Shown: piece after piece, positions 10,517 through 19,234 of the stretch
Position numbering within the stretch: position 1 is the stretch's first letter
Layout of the letters: the number at the start of each line of letters is the position of its first letter
Position numbers and translations under genes: made by a program
The notes under the pieces: generated by a model
The model's input: only the letters and a program-made list of their open reading frames with translations
What the model was told of the DNA's origin: nothing
The model's database searches: none
Assembly: GCA_018114805.1 (NCBI GenBank)
Contig: CP073042.1
Span: forward strand, 5,005,501-5,069,500
Direction: 5' to 3'
DNA from: Candidatus Streptomyces philanthi
Lineage (GTDB): Bacteria > Actinomycetota > Actinomycetes > Streptomycetales > Streptomycetaceae
DNA length: 64,000 nt

Positions 10517-11418
10517 CCGTAGCCTCCTTGGGCGCCGAGCGAGTGGAAGAAGGCGGACAGTTCGGACTTCGCGTCGGCGGGGGGACGGTGGGGAAGAGGT
10601 AGCCGATCAGGGAGCCGGTGTGGGCGACGAAGACCCCGTCGGCCCCGAAGCGCTCGCGGTGGGCCAGCACGCGCTCGAACGTCTGCTTGGGCAGCACCTG
10701 TTGGGAGAGCGTGGCGCTGGTGGTCGCCGCCCGGGCGACGGCGGCCGGGTCGGCGACTCGAACCCTTTGAGCAGGTCGGTCAGGCACCGCTCGTACTCGC
10801 TCGCCCGCCGCGCGTAGTGCCGCAGCAGCGGCGCGGTGACGGCGCTGGTGTCCACGGTGCCGGGCTCGGTGACGAACGCGGTGTGGAAGCCGATGGCAGT
10901 GCCCAGCGTGCGCACCACCTGGTGGCGGGCGCTGAGGTGGAGCGCGAACTCGTCGAGGAAGACGCTGTCGGCCCGTTCGATCGCCGCCAGCACACCGGTC
11001 ACCACGCCCTGGTCGTAGGGCAGCCCGAAGACGCGGAACAGGCAGCGCAGCGTCGCCACGATGTCGGCGGTCGAGCTGGCCATCCCCACCCCGACGCGCA
11101 GTTCGGAGTGGGTGCGCCAGTGGCGGGGCGGCAGCCGCAGGCCGAAGTGGTCCAGGAAGAGGCGGACCGCGCGCGCCGCCTTCTCGCCCGGCGTGAAGTA
11201 CACCCAGGAGTGCCGGTCCACGGGGAACGAGACGAGGGCGATGTCCGGGGCGCCGCCGGCGCGCAGCGGCCCCTGCTACAACTCGCCCAGCGTGCCGTGA
11301 CAGACGCCGGCGGCCGACGGGACGCCCGGGGCGGCGGGGGGTGCCGACGGCGCGGGTCTGCGCGCGGCCGGGTGTGGCTCGGCCGGTGGCTGGCCCGGGC
11401 GCGGACTTCCGTGACCAT
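10513..11418 (-). CDS. GHMP kinase, PduX/L-threonine-kinase-like, with in-frame TAG
   Basis: GHMP-superfamily kinase, about 300 residues. The N-terminus has HGTLGEL-stop-QGPL, matching the G-T-x-G-E-L-x-Q-G motif of PduX-type L-threonine kinases. The GHMP glycine-rich ATP loop is RVGVGMASSTADIVATL. C-terminal parts include FGADGVFVAHTGSLIGYLF and the tail SELSAFFHSLGAQGGYG. I chose ATG 11418 because GGGAGG precedes it. The annotated frame breaks near 11330 (C-run), at a TAG (11276-11278), near 10745 and near 10590. PduX phosphorylates threonine for the cobalamin nucleotide loop in enterics; here the gene sits under a B12 riboswitch but beside PLP and ATP-grasp genes, which points to another use of phosphothreonine. 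Confidence 0.75.
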
Positions 11419-11426
11419 GCACGCGT

Positions 11427-11470
11427 CCTCCCTCGTCGTCCCGCGCCCCGAGCGCCGACCGGAAGGGAGG
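11427..11470 (-). promoter_or_regulatory. candidate Shine-Dalgarno-sequestering hairpin (riboswitch expression platform)
   Basis: On the minus strand CCTCCCT (11470-11464) can pair perfectly with AGGGAGG (11433-11427), the ribosome site of the GHMP kinase, with one extra G-U pair and a loop of about 30 nt. It lies between the cobalamin aptamer and the ATG, where a translational on/off element would be expected. No Rho-independent terminator was seen there. Confidence 0.45.
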
Positions 11471-11569
11471 GGGCGGTTCGGCGGGCGCGACGCCCGGTCA
11501 ACCGCCTGTACCGCCGACCCAGTCCTCGAGGTCACCGTGCACAGCACGCCCGGCAGGGCACATGCGCAG

Positions 11570-11755
11570 TTGGCAGGTCTTCGGACTCGTGGAACACCTG
11601 CCGGACTTCCGACGGGAACCTACTGACCGCCATGCACCGAGACCCTGGGCCCGGGCGCGCCGACGGCGTTCGCTCACATTCACCGTTGCGGGACAGTCCC
11701 GGACTCACACCGGGTTCCCTCTTGCGCCGCGCCACTGGAGGTGGCGCGAACCGAC
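11570..11755 (-). ncRNA. cobalamin (AdoCbl) riboswitch
   Basis: Reading the minus strand from 11755, a GCGCCAC/GTGGCGC hairpin (11729-11747) is followed by GGGAACCCGGTGTGAGTCCG, then GGACTGTCCCGCAACGGTGA, the invariant core of B12 aptamers. About 100 nt further on comes the 3' B12 box AGTCCGAAGACCTGCC, ending near 11571. Spacing and order match the Rfam cobalamin class. It precedes the five-gene kinase/PLP/ATP-grasp/MFS/methyltransferase unit by about 150 nt, so that operon should be repressed when cobalamin is plentiful. Confidence 0.92.
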
Positions 11756-11765
11756 TGCGCGCATC

Positions 11766-12172
11766 AGCGTAGGGGCGCTCGCGCCACTTGCGACAGGGTG
11801 TGTTCCAGCCTTGTCCTCATGTGACTGGGTGCCCTGGGGCGCACGGTGTACGAGGTGCGCGAGGGGATTGGCCCGCCGGTGTCCTGGCCATGGGCGACCG
11901 CGTCGTGGCCGGTCAGCCGCGTCCGCCCGGGCGCGTGGGGGACGAAGGAAGCGGCTGCTGTGCCCGTGCGGGCACGCGCCCGTGCGGCCCGCGCCCCGCG
12001 CTGCCCTCGATCCCGTGGCGGCTTCGCTCTCGCGGGAGCCGGCGCCGACCTCGCGGGCGGGCCCGCGCCACCCGGCGTCGCCCCTTGGCGCCGCGCCGTC
12101 CATGATCGATAGTTGAGCGGAGCCGCGTACCCCGCGACCGCCCGCCACCCCTCGCCCTTCGGAGGCCCACCC
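11766..12172. other. non-coding stretch between riboswitch and Nudix gene
   Basis: No convincing gene on either strand. It must hold the promoter of the riboswitch operon (minus strand, just upstream of 11755) and of the Nudix gene (plus strand). The only less GC-rich patch is around 12101-12115 (CATGATCGATAGTTGAG), a possible -10 area for the Nudix gene. Confidence 0.4.
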
Positions 12173-12671
12173 ATGGGAACGCCCACCCGCACGCGCGTGT
12201 CGGCCTACGCCCTCGCCACCACGGCCGACCAACTGCTGTTGACGCTGCTCTCCGACGCCTCACCCGTCTTCGCTCCCGGCCTGTGGCACCTGCCGGGCGG
12301 CGGCATCGACCCGGGCGAGCAGCCACAGCAGGCGCTGGCACGGGAGGTGTACGAGGAGACCGGCCTGGAACTGCTCGACGCGCGCCGGTGGACGCCCGGA
12401 GCTACGCGGCCGAGCGACTCGGCGTGCGCTGGCACCTGGTGGGCCTCTTCCACGTCGTGACGCTGGCGCCGGGCCCGTTGCGCATCACGGAGCGGGACGG
12501 GGCGACCGGCGGGTGCGCTGGCTGCCGCGTTCCGACCTCGCCCCCGCGACCCTGTCCCCGGCCGCACGCGACGGCCTGGCCCTGCTCGCGGCACTGGACG
12601 GCCCCGGTGGCCCGACCGGCCCGACGCCGGGTGGCCACCCGGCGCGGGACGCCTCCGCGCCGCGTCCCTGA
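12173..12671 (+). CDS. Nudix hydrolase
   Basis: About 165 residues with a complete Nudix box near residues 45-67: G-x5-E-x7-REVYEETGLEL, starting GGGIDPGEQPQ. The metal-binding REVYEE core is intact, so it should hydrolyse a nucleoside diphosphate linked to another group; the substrate cannot be told. ATG 12173 is preceded by GGAGG at 12161. Two shifts occur, one near 12395 before RSYAAERLGVRWHLVGLFHV and one near 12505 before RWLPRSDLAPATLSPAARDG. Homologues of this size are generic MutT-like housekeeping enzymes. It is divergent from the riboswitch operon and converges on the carotenoid oxygenase. Confidence 0.75.
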
Positions 12672-12717
12672 CCACCGCCCCACGCCGCGCGCACCGCCCG
12701 CCCGGTCGGCCCGTCAC

Positions 12718-14098
12718 TCAGGCCGCGCCCCGGCTGGGCAGGTCGCCGTCGTCGATCCACGAGCCGTGGATGCCGCCCGGCACGCGATGCGGGAGTTCGA
12801 CGGTGGCCAGCGGGCGCGCGCCCGGGTCGGCGGCGTCGAGGACCAGGAGGCGCGAGGCGTCGTCGGCGAGGTCGCTGACGAGGGTCAGCAGATAGCCGTC
12901 GTCCTCAGCGGCGCCCCCGGCGGCCGGCACGAACACCGCCTCGCCCGGCATCTGCCCCGGCCCCAGGCGCCACAACTCCCGGCCGCCGGCTCCGTGGTCG
13001 TATTTGACGACGACGTACTCGGTCAGCTCCGGCCCGGGGGAACGCGACCCCCTACGTGAACCGGTTCGCGCTCCCGGTGAACTCCTCTTTGATCGTCGGG
13101 AACTCGCTTACCAGCCCGTCCAGCGGCTGTTCCGTGGCGCGTCCGGTGGCGGGATCGAGGATCCAGCGGTGGGCGGTGGCGCCGACGACCGGGTCGGGCG
13201 CGTGGCCGGGCGCCCCGGTCCACCACTTCCAGGACTGCTCCCACCCGGCGCGGTCGTAGCGCGGCCCCGTCAGGACGACGCGCCCCCGCTCGTCCTCGTA
13301 CGCGTTGGCCACGTGCAGCAACGCCCCGGGCGCCACCTCGAACCACCGCACGACCGCCGGCCCCGTGCGGTGCATCACGCCGATGCGCGGCGTGTGGTCG
13401 TCGCTCCAGCGGTACGGGATGCCCGACGGCTCGGCGGGGTCGAAGATCACGGGGAGGTCGAGCCAGACGACGTGCCGCGCGGTGAGCCCGAAGTCGTGCA
13501 TCAGGGTCGGGCCGGCACCGGGGACGACCTCGCTGCCCACGATCCGCCCCCGGGCGTCGGCGACGTGGTAGACGAGGTACGGCGGCACCGGGCCGTAGCC
13601 GAAGAAGTGCAGTTCGCCGGTGGCCGGGTCGGTCTTGGGGTCATGGCCGTGGTCAGCGCGCCACCGAAGTCGAAGGCCCCCACCGTGTCGAGCCGGGGGG
13701 TGACCTCGTAGGGGAGGTTCGCCTCCTGGAGGGCGAGGATGCGGCCGGCGTGCTCGACCACGTGCGTGGCGGCGCTGCTGACCCGGAGGTCGGGGACGCC
13801 GTCCGGGCCCTTCTCGGGGGCGCCTTCGAGAGCGGGGGTGCGCACCCAGCGGTTGCGGTACCACTCCGCGCGCCCGTCGGGCAGCCGCAGCCCGTGGAGC
13901 ATGCCGCTGCCCCGGAACCAGTGCGTGGGCGTGTGGCCGGGCTTGGGATTGTGACCGTTGCGCACGTACTGGTCGTTGAGCTCGGGCGGCAGCGTGCCGT
14001 GCACCGTGAGTCCGTGCGCGGTGACCTCGTCGACCAACGGCGTGTAGTGCCCGCTGACGTACGGCCTGGGGGGTGTGGGGGCGGGCTGGGGTGAACAT
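12718..14098 (-). CDS. carotenoid oxygenase (RPE65/CCD family)
   Basis: About 450 residues of the seven-bladed propeller family that cleaves carotenoid or stilbene double bonds with Fe(II) held by four His. Family features are seen in order: LPPELNDQYVRNGHNPKPG, HWFRGSGMLHGLRL (first blade), SAATHVVEHAGRILALQE (His), LMHDFGLTARHVVWLDLP (His), LLHVANAYED (His) and the last His in GGIHGSWID. Start ATG 14098 (MFTPA). Three shifts: near 14070 (C-run), near 13645 and near 13050. All histidine-bearing segments are present, so a functional enzyme is likely once indels are corrected. The neighbours give no carotenoid pathway, so the substrate is open. Confidence 0.8.
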
Positions 14099-14539
14099 GA
14101 CGGCTTTCCTTCGCTGCGGGTGTGTGGTTAATGAGTCGCTAACTGGGGTGGCTGTGGGCGGTGACGGTAGGTGGCGTGGATGTGGGGTCGGGTGCTCGCC
14201 GACTCTGTGCGGTGCGCGGTTGGCCGGCCGCGCCGCGGGTCGACTGGGTGCTCGACTGCTTCGCTCGCGGGCGCTGGCTGTGCGAAGTGCGACGGAACCG
14301 CCCGTACGGCGTGGGAGTTGGGGGCGGTGGCCGGGTGTGGCGCTGGTGGCGTGGCGCCGTGGGTGGGTGAGGGGGATGTGGTGGTTATCGATCTCCGTCG
14401 CCTCGGGGGCCCGTCGCGGAGGGTGTGGCGGGCGGTCGAGAATGTGAGAGTAATAAATCACTCACAATTTGCGTGGTCGAGCGCCATCTGCTGGCCGGCG
14501 GGTGGAATGCGCGGCCCGTCGTGGTGGGTTGGGGCTGAC
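14099..14539. other. divergent control region, carotenoid oxygenase / F420 oxidoreductase
   Basis: This 440-bp stretch contains no supported gene. Its only unusual patch is AT-rich at 14441-14470 and holds the palindrome listed separately. Another less GC-rich spot at 14128-14142 lies upstream of the carotenoid oxygenase and could be its promoter. Confidence 0.4.
14443..14466. promoter_or_regulatory. interrupted palindrome, candidate operator
   Basis: Arms TGTGAGAG (14443-14450) and CACTCACA (14459-14466) pair at seven of eight positions around an AT-only 8-bp spacer, TAATAAAT, in otherwise very GC-rich DNA. It lies 74 bp before the LLM oxidoreductase start. The spacer could hold a -10 element. 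Confidence 0.45.
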
Positions 14540-15463
14540 ATGACTGTGGAACTCGCACTCAACGCGGCGGATGCCGCCAACCAGATCGACGCCACCGTGG
14601 AACTCGCCAGGGAGGCCGCTGCCGCGGGGCTGCGGTCGGCCTGGTTCGGCCAGACCTTCGGCACCGACTCGCCCCAACTGGCCGCCATCGTCGGGCGCGA
14701 GGTGCCGGAGTTGCAGGTCGGCACCTCGGCGATCCCGGTCTTCGGGCGGCACCCGCTGCCGGTCGCCAGCCAGGCCCTCACGGCCCAGGCCGCCACCCAC
14801 GGCCGCTACCACCTCGGGCTCGCGCTCGGCACCAAGCTGTTGTCCGAGGGCGGATTCGGCATCCCCTTCGAGCGGCCGGTGGCCCGGCTGCGAGAGTTCC
14901 TGACCGCCATCCGCCCCCTGTTGGAGACCGGCAGCACGGAGTTCCGTGGCGAGTTGCTGTCCTTCAGCAGCCCGATCCCGTCGCGGGTCACCGGCGCCGA
15001 GGGCGGCGTGCCGCTGCTGGTCGCGGCCATGGGCCCGCAGGCGCTGCGGGTCAGCGGCGAACTGGCGGACGGCATTCTGCCGTTCCTGGCCGGCCCGCGC
15101 GCGCTGGCCGAGCACATCGTTCCGGCCGTCACCAGGGCGGCGGAGGCGGCCGGCCGCCCGGCGCCACGCATCGTGGCGATCGCGCACGGCGTGGTCACCG
15201 ACGACGTCGACGGCGTGCGCGAGACGGTCGCCGGGCAACTCGCCTTCTACGAGCAGATCCCGTCCTACGCGCGGGTGATCGAACTGTCGGGCGGGCGGCG
15301 CGCCGCCGACGTGTCGGTGATCGGCGACGAGTCGGCGTTCGCCGCCCAGGTGCGCCGCTACCGGGACGCGGGCGCGACGGAGGTAGTGTTCTCCGGCACG
15401 GAACTCGCGGGCCCGGCCAGCCGCCGCCGCACCTGGGCGGCACTCGGGGAACTCGCGGGCTGA
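14540..15463 (+). CDS. LLM-class F420-dependent oxidoreductase
   Basis: Intact 307-residue luciferase-like monooxygenase-fold protein. It begins MTVELALNAADAANQIDATV and has the typical AGLRSAWFGQTFGTDSPQLAA N-terminus, the cofactor-region segment HGRYHLGLALGTKLLSEGGFG and VPLLVAAMGPQALRVSGELADGI (split here only for description). These features place it with the F420-dependent rather than the FMN-dependent branch. The reaction is hydride transfer to or from an unknown substrate. The start was chosen at ATG 14540, where family similarity begins, although the frame is open further upstream. It overlaps the 3' end of the LysR gene on the other strand. Confidence 0.85.
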   Translation: MTVELALNAADAANQIDATVELAREAAAAGLRSAWFGQTFGTDSPQLAAIVGREVPELQVGTSAIPVFGRHPLPVASQALTAQAATHGRYHLGLALGTKLLSEGGFGIPFERPVARLREFLTAIRPLLETGSTEFRGELLSFSSPIPSRVTGAEGGVPLLVAAMGPQALRVSGELADGILPFLAGPRALAEHIVPAVTRAAEAAGRPAPRIVAIAHGVVTDDVDGVRETVAGQLAFYEQIPSYARVIELSGGRRAADVSVIGDESAFAAQVRRYRDAGATEVVFSGTELAGPASRRRTWAALGELAG

Positions 15464-16464
15464 CGGCCCCCGTGCGGCTGCTCCGTGGGACTGTCGCGCC
15501 CGCCTAGGCCCGGTGCGCCAGCCACCCACGCGTCGTAGGCCCGGCTGCACCCGAGCCGGTCGTCGTAGGCGGCGGCGAGATGGTGCAGGATCTCGTCGAG
15601 GTGCTGGTGGGCGATGCTGTGCCGCCGGTAGAGCAGGCGCAGTTCCAGGTGGAGCGGGTCGCCGGCGAGCGCGCGGATGGCGATGGTGCCGGGGTGGTCG
15701 GTGCTGGTGCTGAACGCCGGCGCGACGGCCCCCTGGTCGGTGATCAGCTCTAGGACGGTGAACAGGCTGACGGTGCTGTGCCGTTGGTCGAGCGAGACGG
15801 CCGCCTCGTGGCACACCCGTCGCAGGTAGCTGGTCCACAGCGTGTGGCCGGGCGGCTCGTCGACCCAGGGGTGGTCGGCGAGCCGCTCCAGCGGCACCGG
15901 CCCGTCACCCGCGGCGAGCGGGTGGTCGTGGGCGAGCGCGACGAAGACGGGCTCGCTGGCGTGCACGGTCACACCGGCCACGGGTTCGGGCACGGCGAGT
16001 CGCCCGGTCGGCGGTACGTAGACCAGGGCCAGGTCGCACGCCCCGACCGCCAGCCCGTCCACGGCGGTCTGGGCGTTCAGGTCCTCGCTGAGTTGGATCT
16101 CGGGGCACCACGGCAGGCCGCGCAGCCGGCGGGCGAGCGTGACGTGGGGGTAGCCGCAGTGGCTGCCGATGGTGAGCGGTTCCCGCGGCCCGCGCCGCGC
16201 GCCCCACGCCTGGGCCCGCTCGCGGATGCCACTCATACCCCGCAGCACGCTGTGCGCCTCGGCGAGCACGTCCGCGCCGAACGTGGTGGGCACCGACCCG
16301 TGCTTGCTCCGTACGAACAGCGTGTCGCCCACGCACCGCTCGATGCGCTGGAGCAGCTTGGACAGCGCCGGTTGCGACATGCCGAGCTGCCGCGCGGCCA
16401 GAGTGAGGCTGCCGGTGTCGCTGATGGCGGCGATGCCGCGCAAGTGCCGGACTTCCAGTTCCAC
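15358..16464 (-). CDS. LysR-family transcriptional regulator
   Basis: LysR regulator with winged HTH at residues 1-62: MELEVRHLRGIAAISDTGSL, then AARQLGMSQPALSKLLQRIE. An effector domain follows (ISE-like segments TIGSHCGYPHVTLARRL and DLALVYVPPTGRL). As written it is 368 residues, longer than the usual 300-330, and its last about 50 residues lie antisense to the F420 oxidoreductase. A one-base shift around 15510-15520 would give WLAHRA and a TAG near 15505, a normal length, so the long tail is probably an artefact. Target genes are unknown; the neighbouring F420 enzyme is a candidate. Confidence 0.8.
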   Translation of the reverse strand: MELEVRHLRGIAAISDTGSLTLAARQLGMSQPALSKLLQRIERCVGDTLFVRSKHGSVPTTFGADVLAEAHSVLRGMSGIRERAQAWGARRGPREPLTIGSHCGYPHVTLARRLRGLPWCPEIQLSEDLNAQTAVDGLAVGACDLALVYVPPTGRLAVPEPVAGVTVHASEPVFVALAHDHPLAAGDGPVPLERLADHPWVDEPPGHTLWTSYLRRVCHEAAVSLDQRHSTVSLFTVLELITDQGAVAPAFSTSTDHPGTIAIRALAGDPLHLELRLLYRRHSIAHQHLDEILHHLAAAYDDRLGCSRAYDAWVAGAPGLGGRDSPTEQPHGGRQPASSPSAAQVRRRLAGPASSVPENTTSVAPASR

Positions 16465-16562
16465 GCGAACCTCCCGTGCGACCGCGGCCCGTCTGCCGGA
16501 CCCGGCCCGTGGCCGACGCGGGGCCGGTCAGCCACTGTGCGCGACCGCGGGCCACGGGGGTA

Positions 16563-16584
16563 ATCCCAGATCGCCATCAGGGAT
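16563..16584. promoter_or_regulatory. candidate LysR binding site
   Basis: ATCCC (16563-16567) and GGGAT (16580-16584) form an inverted repeat with a 12-bp spacer, about 100 bp upstream of the LysR start. That is close to the T-N11-A form and position expected for autoregulation. The arms are short, so this is tentative. Confidence 0.3.
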
Positions 16585-16758
16585 GCCTATACGTCGGCCG
16601 GTCTCCGCGACGCGTCCCGCGGCAGCCGGGCTTGAACCCCCGTCCCACTCCGCGGGCCACGGCCCCCTCGGCGGTACGCGTCGCCACCGTCACACGGGTG
16701 GCCCCGACAGGTGGACGGCGGGAGCCGGGACGTGACGGAAGCTGGTGGACGACGAAAG

Positions 16759-16796
16759 CCGGGGCACGGACCGCGGTGTGCGGTCACGTGCCCCGG
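16759..16796 (-). terminator. terminator of the small membrane-protein gene
   Basis: A long hairpin has outer arms CCGGGGCACG and CGTGCCCCGG and inner arms ACCGC and GCGGT around GGTGT. It starts 25 bp after the stop at 16821. Confidence 0.7.
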
Positions 16797-16820
16797 CGGG
16801 GGATCGGGCCCTGCGCGCTG

Positions 16821-17033
16821 TCAGGCGTGGCGCGAGGCGGTGGACGAGGAGTCGGACTCGCTGGGGGAGGAGTCCTCGTTGGTGCGGTCGCTGAGGTCGC
16901 CGAGTGCCTCGGACTGGCTCAGCGCCTTGCCCCAATCGATGCCTGGCAGGTCGCTGTGGACCAGCGGAGCGCCCACAGCCGTGACGGCACCTGCGACCAC
17001 AGATGCCACGGTGAACAGGTCGAGCATCTTCAT
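16821..17033 (-). CDS. small exported or membrane protein, unknown
   Basis: A 70-residue product starting MKMLDLFTVASVVAGAVTAV. One hydrophobic segment at residues 5-25 resembles an uncleaved signal or membrane anchor. The hydrophilic tail LSQSEALGDLSDRTNEDSSP is rich in Ser, Glu and Asp. ATG 17033 was preferred over an upstream ATG (17111) because the hydrophobic segment would otherwise be internal. A clear terminator follows. Short Streptomyces proteins of this composition are common and uncharacterised. Confidence 0.5.
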   Translation of the reverse strand: MKMLDLFTVASVVAGAVTAVGAPLVHSDLPGIDWGKALSQSEALGDLSDRTNEDSSPSESDSSSTASRHA

Positions 17034-17365
17034 GTCCGGACCAACGGTCGACGGCACGGCGAGGTCACACCCATTTAGCACCCTATAGGACTGGTTTACC
17101 CATGCCGACATGTCCTCTTCAGCCGCTCTGTCCCACCCGTCTCACTTGCCCCAGCCCACCGGTGGGCGGCCGGCGACGCGGCGTACGACGCGCGGCGGGC
17201 CCGGCCGGGTGTTTGGCCGGGGCCCGGTCGCGGTACTCGCCGCCCGTGTCGTCCTCTCCGTGCCACTCGCCCGTACGCCGCCCGCCTGTACGCCGCCCCC
17301 GACCTCGGCCGCGTGCCGCGCCCGCCCGCGTGCGCGGGCCCTTGCCTGTCGGGCGGGGGGCCGCG
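17034..17365. other. non-coding stretch between small protein and CDGSH gene
   Basis: A less GC-rich patch at 17068-17100 (CTATAGGACTGGTTTACCC) lies where the promoter of the small protein (minus strand) should be. The remainder is GC-rich, with no gene I can support. Confidence 0.35.
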
Positions 17366-17767
17366 ATGACGGGCTGGCCCGGGGGCGACGGTGAAGGGCG
17401 TGCCCCGCGCGGCGGGGCGTCTGCGCCGCCTGCGGCGGCACCCGCCGCCCCGACGGCCGGCCGGTGCGGGCTGCTCGGCGCGGGCACGTCCGATGAGACG
17501 GACGCCGCGCCCGTCCCCCCGTCCTCACCCGTGCGGGAGGACTCCTGGCCCGGGCGGGAGGCGCGGCCGACGCGTGTCCTGGTCGTCCCCGAGGGGCCGC
17601 TGCTCGTCGACGGGCCGGTCGAGGTGGAACTGGGTGACGGCCGTGTCGCGCGCTCGGACCGTCCGCAGGTGGCGCTGTGTGTCTGCCGGCGCAGCCGGTC
17701 CTACCCCTGGTGCGACACCAGCCACCGCCGGCGGGGCCCACACCGGCGGGCCACGCCCGCGGACTGA
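17366..17767 (+). CDS. CDGSH-type iron-sulfur protein
   Basis: 133 residues. The N-terminal half is Pro/Ala/Gly-rich low complexity. The C-terminal half (from about residue 70) is a CDGSH domain: RVLVVPEGPLLVDGPVEVEL, then the ligand set C-V-C-R-R-S-x3-P-W-C-D-T-S-H, three Cys and one His holding a 2Fe-2S cluster. Such proteins act in electron transfer. A CDGSH gene beside a heme-oxygenase-like diiron enzyme is a recurrent actinobacterial pairing, and the two genes are convergent here. ATG 17366 was chosen because the upstream frame is only low complexity. Confidence 0.75.
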   Translation: MTGWPGGDGEGRAPRGGASAPPAAAPAAPTAGRCGLLGAGTSDETDAAPVPPSSPVREDSWPGREARPTRVLVVPEGPLLVDGPVEVELGDGRVARSDRPQVALCVCRRSRSYPWCDTSHRRRGPHRRATPAD

Positions 17768-17890
17768 CCGCCGTGCCCCCGGACTCCTCCGCCGGGCCCC
17801 GCGTGCCGGGCTCCTCCACCGGTCTCCGGGGGTCCGCACCCGAGCCCGCCGCGCCACCCTCCCTCGGCCTTGCGCGGCCTCGCGACGCGC

Positions 17891-17924
17891 GGACCGCCGC
17901 CCCCGCGAGGGGCGGGGGCGGACC
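17891..17924. terminator. imperfect GC-rich hairpin between convergent genes
   Basis: GGACCGCCGCCCCC (17891-17904) pairs with a bulge against GGGGCGGGGGCGGACC (17909-17924) across a GCGA tetraloop. It lies between the CDGSH gene and the diiron enzyme gene. Confidence 0.5.
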
Positions 17925-18022
17925 GTCGGCCGACGGCTCGCTAGCGGGCGCCGGAGGGCGTGAGGGGTAAGCGGAGCGAGGAGGCGCCCGCCTGCCAGCG
18001 GTCGCGTATTCCACGCCGACAA

Positions 18023-18999
18023 TCAGCCGTCCACGGAGTTCGCCGCCTGGATGCCGAAGACGACCTCGCCGCGCAGTTCGGGCTCCTCGTCGAGCAGTCC
18101 GCCGATCACCTCGTGGCGCATGAGCTGCTCGTGCACGGCGTCGGCCTCCACGTGCTCGCTGTAGAAGGTGCGGCACGCCTGCGGGGCGTCCAGCCTCTCG
18201 AGAACCTGGAGCATCCGGCGCGCGCCGGGCGACGAGGCGATCTCGCCCGCGGCGAAGTGCCCGACCAGCGCGGCCCGGTGGGTGCGGTGCATGCCCAGGT
18301 AGGACATCAGGTTGACGACGGCGAGTGTGCTGCCGGGCACGGTCTCCACGTACCCGCCGTACCGGGCGTCGAGGCCGGCCGCCGCCAGCAGATCGGCGAA
18401 GAGCCGGCAGTGCACGCGTTCGGCCCGGCCCGCGCCGAACTCGTTGTACTCGACCGTCACCAGCGCTGCCTTGGCCCGCCCGGTCAGCCGGGGGATCACC
18501 CACGCCTGCGGGTCGGACTCCTTGAGCTGGTAGATGGAGCGGTGCGCGAACAGCTCCCGCACCTGCTCCCAGGTTCCCTCGCGGCGCAGTTGGTGCGAGA
18601 GGCCCGAGCCGTCCACCGGCTCGACGAGCAGCGCCTCCAACTCCGCGTCGAGGTCCGTGCCGCCAGCCACCCCATCCCGTACCCGGTCCAGGAAGGCGCG
18701 CTCCAGCGCCCCGCGCAACCGCAACAGGTCCACCTGCCACTCTCAGTCCGGGTCCACGCCGGCGAAGCCCTGGTAGTGCAGCTCGTAGCAGGTGTGCAGC
18801 GCGAGCTGGAGGTCGTCGCCGAGCGGGTCGGCGCGGGAGGCCACGCCGAGCGCCGCCGCCACCTGCCGCTGGCACCCCTGGTCCGCGGGGCCGCGGGGCA
18901 CCGTCGTCACCAGCTCGGACAGGGCGCCGCGGGCCACCGGCAACGGGGCCGCGCACGGCGTCGGGGTGGGGGAGGCGTGGCGAGTTTGACGGGGATCAT
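18023..18999 (-). CDS. iron-containing redox enzyme, heme-oxygenase-like diiron (HDO) fold
   Basis: About 325 residues of the HDO superfamily (relatives include UndA- and BesC-type enzymes that activate O2 at a labile diiron site). Ligand-bearing segments are visible: ELHYQGF (Glu/His), VEYNEFGAGRAERVHC (Glu, His), then FYSEHVEADAVHEQL (Glu-His-x-x-x-Asp). ATG 18999 has GGAGG upstream. Two shifts: in the C-run near 18970, and near 18740 before VDLLRLRGALERAF. Substrate unknown: oxidative decarboxylation, N-oxygenation or desaturation are all seen in the family. The CDGSH protein is the likely electron partner. Confidence 0.75.
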
Positions 19000-19234
19000 G
19001 GGCGTCCTCCAGGAGTGGACAGGTTCGTTCCGAGTGCCCCGGTGTGCCCGGTCCACGCGTACGGGTCGCCCTGACCGGGCCCGGCAGGCCACCGCGCGTC
19101 GGCGCGCGGGGCACGCCCGGGCCCTACCCGTCCCCGATCGCCGTGCCTGCCGCGACAGTGCGGGTGCGGCGGGCAATGCTGGGGCGGTGAGTGGTAGCGA
19201 GGAGGCCGGATGAGGGACCTGGGAGGCGACGGAC

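Larger units (their letters stand above)
16465..16820. other. non-coding stretch upstream of LysR gene
   Basis: No gene supported. It contains a LysR-site-like interrupted repeat at 16563-16584 and a terminator at 16759-16796; the rest is featureless GC-rich sequence. Confidence 0.4.

Noticed and set aside
11340..11418. Separate small Arg/Pro-rich protein from ATG 11418
   Set aside because: The frame from 11418 runs only into low complexity; a one-base shift in the C-run near 11330 joins it to the conserved kinase N-terminus, which is the better explanation.
12718..15463. Carotenoid biosynthetic cluster
   Set aside because: Only a carotenoid oxygenase and an F420 oxidoreductase are present; no phytoene synthase, desaturase or cyclase genes are nearby.
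16600..16720. tRNA-like T-arm on the minus strand (GGGGGTTCAAGCCCGG)
   Set aside because: The T-stem does not pair cleanly, and no acceptor stem, D-arm or anticodon arm could be drawn around it.
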